Origin: Anaerostipes amylophilus
Lineage (GTDB): Bacteria > Bacillota > Clostridia > Lachnospirales > Lachnospiraceae
DNA: 64,000 nt
Direction of reading: 5' to 3'
Assembly (NCBI RefSeq): GCF_025567365.1
Contig: NZ_JAOQJG010000001.1
Span: forward strand, 434,001-498,000
Made by a program: the position numbers and the translations under genes. Below, in pieces: positions 59,396-64,000 of this stretch. The notes beneath the pieces were generated by a model. The model was not told where the DNA came from. It made no database searches and worked only from the letters and a program-made list of their open reading frames with translations. Position 1 is the stretch's first letter. Each line of letters opens with the position of its first letter.

Positions 59396-60439
59396 TTATT
59401 CTACAACAGTCGTAAATTTTTCCCAAGGAATATCAACTTCTGCGCCTTCATTGATGATCGCATCTACATGCATTAACAATGGGAAGTCATCTAAAGATAC
59501 AACGCCTCTTTCTGCCAGTTTACGTACGGCACGAGCTGTTCTTGTTGCAATAACGATAGACTCTAAAGTTACACCCTGTAATTCTTCCATTGCCTGATCA
59601 AATGTCAGTCCACGTCCTAATAATGTACCAATCTTACGAGTTCTTCCACCGAAGACTGTTACATATAAGTCACCAGCTCCATGAATGATGTTTTCTGGTC
59701 CACCATGAATCAGTTCTAACAGATGGATCATTTCTTTGACACCCTGTCCAAACAATGCTGCCTGAGAATTATAATGTACTGCTCCGATCTCTCCATCTCT
59801 CTTCTCTGCTAAACCAACTGCAAGAGATACACCTAATGCATAAGCATTCTTCATGGCTACGGCACACTCAACACCTACAACATCTGTAGAAAGACTGATG
59901 TGATAGTAATCTGTTGTTAATAAAGATTTGATGAATTTTAATGTTTCCATGTCTTTTCCACAGAAAGCTACATGGCTGTCATCATGGTCTGCTAATTCAT
60001 AACTTGTACATGGTCCACCGATGGCGTTAAAGTTAATATGTTTTCCTTCTGGCTGTCTCTGTTCGAAGATATGTGGATAAGGAACTAAAGTTCCGTCATC
60101 TAAATCTACCATACCTTTTGTTACTGTTAATAAAGGTACATCTTCTGGTAATACTGGAAGGATTTCGTCACAGAACCAGTCAAGTCCGAAACTGCTGACT
60201 CCACCTAAGATTAAGTCTGCTCCTTCTAATGCTTCTTCTAATTCTTCGATCTGATAATATTTGATCCCATCATGAAGAGTTCTCTTTAATGTGATATGGA
60301 AATTATCCTTCTTTAATCCATCAATGATATCTCTGTCTAAAGGTGATCCTACCAGACGTACCTCGTGTCCATTTTCAAATGCTGGGAATGTGATCGCAGA
60401 GTTCATCTGACCTGCACAAACAAATGTAATAACGCTCAT
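59396..60439 (-). CDS. Glycerol-3-phosphate dehydrogenase-like protein (GpsA family)
   Basis: This 347-residue protein has a Rossmann N-terminus and a C-terminal domain with the GpsA hallmark E-C-A-V-A-M-K-N-A-Y-A-L-G (catalytic Lys). H-G-A-G-D-L-Y-V-T and G-R-G-L-T-F also match. The N-terminal nucleotide loop is unusual: V-C-A-G-Q-M-N-S-A in place of G-A-G-x-W-G-T. Position within a glycerol oxidation operon fits the glycerol 3-phosphate/dihydroxyacetone phosphate couple, but a change of cofactor or substrate is possible. Confidence 0.8.
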   Translation of the reverse strand: MSVITFVCAGQMNSAITFPAFENGHEVRLVGSPLDRDIIDGLKKDNFHITLKRTLHDGIKYYQIEELEEALEGADLILGGVSSFGLDWFCDEILPVLPEDVPLLTVTKGMVDLDDGTLVPYPHIFEQRQPEGKHINFNAIGGPCTSYELADHDDSHVAFCGKDMETLKFIKSLLTTDYYHISLSTDVVGVECAVAMKNAYALGVSLAVGLAEKRDGEIGAVHYNSQAALFGQGVKEMIHLLELIHGGPENIIHGAGDLYVTVFGGRTRKIGTLLGRGLTFDQAMEELQGVTLESIVIATRTARAVRKLAERGVVSLDDFPLLMHVDAIINEGAEVDIPWEKFTTVVE

Positions 60440-60483
60440 TTCTTATCCCCCTGAAATTTAAATATTTTACTTAATCATTTTAT

Positions 60484-60834
60484 TTATTCTGCTACTTTTT
60501 TGCAAGCTACAACGTCAACTCCTAGTCCTAATACGTTAGGGATCACTACATCCCCGATCGCTACAGGAGCTTTCATTGTTACTTTATCTAATTCTTTCAT
60601 GATATCATAGATTTTACCCTTTGGAATATCACTTGCGGTTTTGACTGGAACTCTTCTTGCAGTCTTTGCTTCTACTCTGACTGTAGAAGTGATCACTCGT
60701 GTTGGATTTACCAGTTCTTTTTCTCCGTAAGCGGCTCCTCTTGGGCATCCATTTCCAGTAACCTTATATCCATTTTCTTCATCAACTTTTAAATGACATC
60801 CTTTTGGACATACGATACAAATTAAATCTGTCAT
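60484..60834 (-). CDS. DUF1667 iron-sulfur-type small protein
   Basis: This 116-residue protein has an N-terminal C-I-V-C-P-K-G-C-H and a fourth Cys in G-N-G-C-P-R-G-A, a four-Cys cluster site. A conserved V-R-V-E-A-K-T-A-R-R-V-P-V segment follows. In Clostridia DUF1667 genes accompany GlpA-like and NAD(P)/FAD oxidoreductases as a third, electron-transfer subunit. It lies 2 bases after the FAD protein gene. Confidence 0.88.
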   Translation of the reverse strand: MTDLICIVCPKGCHLKVDEENGYKVTGNGCPRGAAYGEKELVNPTRVITSTVRVEAKTARRVPVKTASDIPKGKIYDIMKELDKVTMKAPVAIGDVVIPNVLGLGVDVVACKKVAE

Positions 60835-60836
60835 CT

Positions 60837-62102
60837 TTATGCACCTACCTTTTCTACAGATACTGTGATCTCACCATTTTCTACTTTATCTAAAAATGCT
60901 TTCGGAATAACGATCTTTTCCATTTCTCCTGGTGCCATGTGTTCTCTCTTAAAGGAAGCAAGTTCCTCACCATTTGATCTTACTTTGATCGCTACATCTG
61001 TAAATACGTTTCTTGCACGGAACATAACTTCAACTTTCTTGTCTACATTAGATGGACGTACTTTCTGTGGCACGATTCCGTTGACCCCATCTCCATTTTT
61101 GATATCGATGCATGTCTGATCTTTTGTTTCTCCATTTTTTACGTATTCTGCAGCACTCTTTCCTGCCTTCTGGCTTTCTGCTGTAACAAAGTCTACCAGG
61201 TCATGAACATGAACGACATTTCCACTTGCGAAGATTCCTTCTGCTGAAGTTTCCATGTTTTCATATACAACTGGTCCACTTGTGGCTGGATCCATTGTAA
61301 TTCCTGCAGATCTTGTTAATTCATTTTCTGGGATCAATCCAACAGATAATAATACAGTATCTACATCAAATTCCATCTCTGTTCCTGGAATTGGTTGATT
61401 CTTTTCATCAACTTTTGATACGATAACTTTCTCAACTCGTTTATCACCCTGAATATCTGTGATCGTATGTGATAAATACAGTGGAATATCATAATCATTT
61501 AAGCACTGTACGATGTTACGGTTTAATCCGTTAGAATATGGACAAAGCTCTACACATCCAACTACTTTTGCACCCTCTAAACTCATACGTCTTGCCATGA
61601 TCAGTCCGATATCTCCGGATCCTAAGATCAGTACTTTCTTACCTACCATATATCCTTCGATATTCACATATCTCTGTGCTGCACCTGCTGTAAACACTCC
61701 AGCCGGACGATCACCAGGGATCGCGATGGCTCCTCTTGTTCTTTCACGGCATCCCATATTTAAGATAATGGATTTACCTTCAAGGTTCATATAACCATTT
61801 TTCTTATTCATGGCATGTACACATTTTTCTGTTTCATCTACGTCAAGAACCATCGTATCAAGCATCACTTCGATATTTGTTTCATTTAACATATCAATGA
61901 ATTTACCTGCATATTCAGGTCCTGTTAATTCTTCTTTGAAATAATGGAGTCCAAATCCATTATGAATACACTGATTTAAGATTCCTCCAAGTTCCTGATC
62001 ACGTTCTACAACCAGAACTTTTTCGGCACCATTTTTACTTGCTTCCACTGCTGCTGCCAGTCCTGCAGGTCCTCCACCTACAACGATTACATCATACTTC
62101 AT
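60837..62102 (-). CDS. FAD/NAD(P)-dependent oxidoreductase (glycerol 3-phosphate oxidation partner)
   Basis: This 421-residue flavoprotein has an N-terminal FAD loop V-V-G-G-G-P-A-G-L-A-A-A. A second dinucleotide fold follows (L-I-L-G-S-G-D-I-G-L) and the A-S-G-N-V-V-H-V-H-D end, a disulfide-reductase-like fold without a C-x-x-C redox pair. It overlaps the next gene upstream by 1 base. With DUF1667 and the GlpA-like subunit it should pass electrons from glycerol 3-phosphate to NAD or another carrier. Confidence 0.88.
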   Translation of the reverse strand: MKYDVIVVGGGPAGLAAAVEASKNGAEKVLVVERDQELGGILNQCIHNGFGLHYFKEELTGPEYAGKFIDMLNETNIEVMLDTMVLDVDETEKCVHAMNKKNGYMNLEGKSIILNMGCRERTRGAIAIPGDRPAGVFTAGAAQRYVNIEGYMVGKKVLILGSGDIGLIMARRMSLEGAKVVGCVELCPYSNGLNRNIVQCLNDYDIPLYLSHTITDIQGDKRVEKVIVSKVDEKNQPIPGTEMEFDVDTVLLSVGLIPENELTRSAGITMDPATSGPVVYENMETSAEGIFASGNVVHVHDLVDFVTAESQKAGKSAAEYVKNGETKDQTCIDIKNGDGVNGIVPQKVRPSNVDKKVEVMFRARNVFTDVAIKVRSNGEELASFKREHMAPGEMEKIVIPKAFLDKVENGEITVSVEKVGA

Positions 62103-63541
62103 TATTTGGCACCTCCATCTTTTGTTTCTCCTGTGATAATGTTTGTTCCCAAACGATCCTGTGGAATATCTGCTAATGGTTTATTCAGCTCTCTTGCGAT
62201 GATCTCCTGAACTCTTGGTCCACAGAAACCACCCTGACATCTTCCCATACCTGCATTACATCTTCTCTTGACCGCATCAATGGATGTTGCTGGAATTGGA
62301 CGATGCACTGCGTTGATGATCTCACCTTCTGTGATCGTTTCACAACGGCAAATGATCTTTCCGAATGCTGGATTCTTTTCTACTAATTTTGCTCTGTCTT
62401 CATGACTTAAATGTTTGAAGCGGTCGATATGTCTTTCATCTACGATATCTTCTTTTGCTTCTAATGTAAGTCCTGAATTTTCAAGCATCTTTAAAACATC
62501 TGGTGCAATTGCACATGCGGATGATAATCCCGGTGACTGCATTCCTGCGATATTGATAAACCCTTTGTTGTTTTTATCTTCATAAATATGAAAGTCATGA
62601 TCTGCTGTTCTTGCTCTGACTCCAGCAAAATTTCTAATAGACTCTCTAAAATTAATTCCTGGTACAGATTTTAATGCTGTATTTCTCACAAAATCAAGTC
62701 CCTGTTTTGTTGTTGATACATCATTCGCTGCACTTGGCTGTGAATCTGGTCCAACGATCAGGTTTCCATGAACCGTTGGAGCAACTAAAACTCCTTTTCC
62801 TTTTTCATTTGGACATTGGAAGATTACATGATTGACCAGATTTCCCTGGCTCTTATCCATTAGGTAATATTCTCCTTTATTTGGTGTAATCTCAAATGTC
62901 TTTTCATTACACATCTCATTAACTTTGTCTGCGAAAACACCTGCTGCATTGCAAATGTATTTTGCTTCGATCACTCCGTTGTTTGTTTCTATCTTATATG
63001 TATCATTTTCTTTTTCGATTCCGGAAACTTCTGTATTAAGTTTCACTTCAACTCCATTTAATACGGCTGTTTCTGCAAGTGCCAGGGCTAATTCCCATGG
63101 GCTTACGATTCCTACATTTGGAGAACTTAAAGCCGCAACGGCTTTGTCTGAAAGATTTGGTTCTTCTTTTAGAAGTTTTTCTTTATCCCAGATTTCCATA
63201 TCAGGAACTCCGTTTGTGATACCTCTTTGTTTTAATTCTTCCAGTGTTTTCTTTTCTTCTTCACTGAATGCAACTACCAATGCTCCGATCTGTTTGTAAG
63301 GTACATCCAGTTTCTCACATAATTCTTTTGTATAGACATTTCCTTTGATATTGTACTCTGCCATCTTTGTTCCAGGCTTTGGATCATATCCTCCATGGAT
63401 GATCGCGCTGTTTGCTTTTGTTGTTCCTTCAGAAACATCATTTTCCTTTTCAACGATTACAGCTTTCACATTATATTTTCCAAGTTCGTAGGCGATAGCG
63501 CAGCCTGTGATCCCTGCACCGATAATTGCTACATCATACAC
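62102..63541 (-). CDS. GlpA-like FAD-dependent glycerol-3-phosphate dehydrogenase with [2Fe-2S] tail
   Basis: This 479-residue protein has N-terminal A-I-I-G-A-G-I-T-G-C-A-I-A-Y-E-L (FAD). The DAO-type domain continues through A-V-I-V-E-K-E and I-I-H-G-G-Y-D. The C-terminal BFD-like domain carries C-R-C-E near residue 410 and C-N-A-G-M-G-R-C-Q-G-G-F-C, the four ligands of a [2Fe-2S] cluster. It is first in the glp operon. AGGAGGGAA lies just before the ATG. It is probably induced by glycerol, with the divergent LacI-type gene as candidate regulator. Confidence 0.88.
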   Translation of the reverse strand: MYDVAIIGAGITGCAIAYELGKYNVKAVIVEKENDVSEGTTKANSAIIHGGYDPKPGTKMAEYNIKGNVYTKELCEKLDVPYKQIGALVVAFSEEEKKTLEELKQRGITNGVPDMEIWDKEKLLKEEPNLSDKAVAALSSPNVGIVSPWELALALAETAVLNGVEVKLNTEVSGIEKENDTYKIETNNGVIEAKYICNAAGVFADKVNEMCNEKTFEITPNKGEYYLMDKSQGNLVNHVIFQCPNEKGKGVLVAPTVHGNLIVGPDSQPSAANDVSTTKQGLDFVRNTALKSVPGINFRESIRNFAGVRARTADHDFHIYEDKNNKGFINIAGMQSPGLSSACAIAPDVLKMLENSGLTLEAKEDIVDERHIDRFKHLSHEDRAKLVEKNPAFGKIICRCETITEGEIINAVHRPIPATSIDAVKRRCNAGMGRCQGGFCGPRVQEIIARELNKPLADIPQDRLGTNIITGETKDGGAK

Positions 63542-63662
63542 TGTTATTCCCTCCTGTTTTTCACTTGCTTTTGTTGCTTTCTGACTCTATCTAACCATAA
63601 TTTTTTTTGTCTGTCAAACCCATCAAACGCCCATTTTATGCGGTTTTCAGAGTTTTTCTATT

Positions 63663-63814
63663 AATCATTTTATTTGATTAACAAATGATTTCTTTCACGG
63701 TTTTTGGATTATTTTTCTTAAAGTACGTGTTCACTTGTTTTTTGTATTAATCAATTGTATAATATTAATAATCGCTAGCTTATTTTGATTAGTAATTCGA
63801 ATTAATCAAAATAA
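63663..63814. promoter_or_regulatory. Divergent control region with inverted repeats between the glp operon and the LacI-family gene
   Basis: The 324-base gap holds an 8-bp arm pair AATCATTT / AAATGATT (63663-63690) and a 12-bp perfect arm pair TTATTTTGATTA / TAATCAAAATAA (63780-63791 and 63803-63814). TTAATCAA-type motifs recur between them. These are candidate operators for the divergent regulator. The rest of the gap is AT-rich without other signals. Confidence 0.55.
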
Positions 63815-63865
63815 TTTTTGATTTATCTATTGCAAATGAAATGTATAGAAAAGAGGGTACTATTT

Positions 63866-64000
63866 ATGGGAAAGCGAAACAAAGTAACAACAAGAGATAT
63901 TGCTGAATACACTGGTGTATCACAGTCTACTGTCTCTATGATTTTAAGCAACAAACCACATGTTTCTTTTTCTAAAGAAACAATTGATAAAGTAAGACAA
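63866..64000 (+). CDS. LacI-family transcriptional regulator, partial (5' end)
   Basis: The first 45 codons lie in the window. They read T-T-R-D-I-A-E-Y-T-G-V-S-Q-S-T-V-S-M-I-L-S-N-K, the LacI-family helix-turn-helix with the hinge still to come. AAGAGGG lies 8 nt before the ATG. It is divergent from the glp operon and therefore a candidate glycerol or carbon-source regulator; the ligand cannot be told. Confidence 0.88.
   Translation, partial: MGKRNKVTTRDIAEYTGVSQSTVSMILSNKPHVSFSKETIDKVRQ

Overview
The window is low-GC Firmicute chromosome with strong Shine-Dalgarno sequences, class Clostridia. The gene set (tad pilus locus with Lachnospiraceae-type TadE/DUF5702/FHA genes, BofA- and DUF1002-type proteins, lantibiotic-immunity cassette, TnpV/TnpW-type mobile genes) points to a gut Lachnospiraceae; an Anaerostipes-like genus is only a guess. 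No rRNA, tRNA or CRISPR array was seen.

Layout. 1-438: 3' end of a PD-(D/E)XK-type nuclease gene cut off at its 5' side. 434-5168: lantibiotic self-protection cassette (ABC transporter FEG, SpaI/NisI-like lipoprotein, response regulator, histidine kinase), visibly more GC-rich than its surroundings and bracketed by two copies of the same OmpR-type promoter/operator. 5434-15060: conserved housekeeping genes, mostly on the minus strand (guaA, metK, PsiE-like gene, murA, aroK, flavin reductase, HIT protein, recR, ybaB, dnaX), plus a possible small RNA near 12.2-12.35 kb. 15162-23536: orphan kinase, then the downstream half of a tad (type IVc pilus) operon read on the minus strand: tadA 3' part, tadB, tadC, flp, DUF5702 gene, two TadE-like genes, FHA protein, rhomboid. 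23537-43000: a 19.5-kb mobile element sitting inside tadA. 43001-49887: the upstream half of the tad locus (tadA 5' part, TadZ-like, prepilin peptidase), then BofA-like, DUF1002, YfhO and glycosyltransferase genes. 50091-56799: gdhA, MATE exporter, nicotinamidase-like hydrolase, yqeY, asnS, PPC protein. 56963-63541: glycerol uptake and oxidation genes (glpF, glpK, gpsA-like, DUF1667, two FAD oxidoreductases), with a divergent LacI-family regulator starting at 63866 and running off the window.

The most striking feature is the element in tadA. The pilus ATPase reading frame stops at the codons for S-M-L-N-A near 43001 and resumes at A-L-N-T-G-H at 23536. Both junctions share the dinucleotide GC, and each element end carries N2-TTATATGKACT as an inverted repeat. 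Joining the flanks at GC restores an uninterrupted tadA frame. The element carries two potential integration machineries. One is a run of three tyrosine recombinases with a TnpC/DUF6262 protein and TnpV. The other is a large serine recombinase whose C-terminal domain recurs in the next two genes, followed by two ParB/DUF6551-like genes. It also holds an MmeI-like type IIL restriction-modification enzyme, three HTH regulators, a methyltransferase, and decayed mobilization DNA (TnpW-like gene, relaxase scrap, twin stem-loops).

How it may work together (inference): the element silences the pilus by splitting its motor gene and could restore it by clean excision. The HTH regulator at 29490 probably controls the recombinase operon through repeated TTTGACTTCTTTGACTT boxes that flank a near-consensus promoter. 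The lantibiotic cassette probably senses peptide through its two-component system and switches on the transporter, the lipoprotein and possibly a short RNA at its far end.
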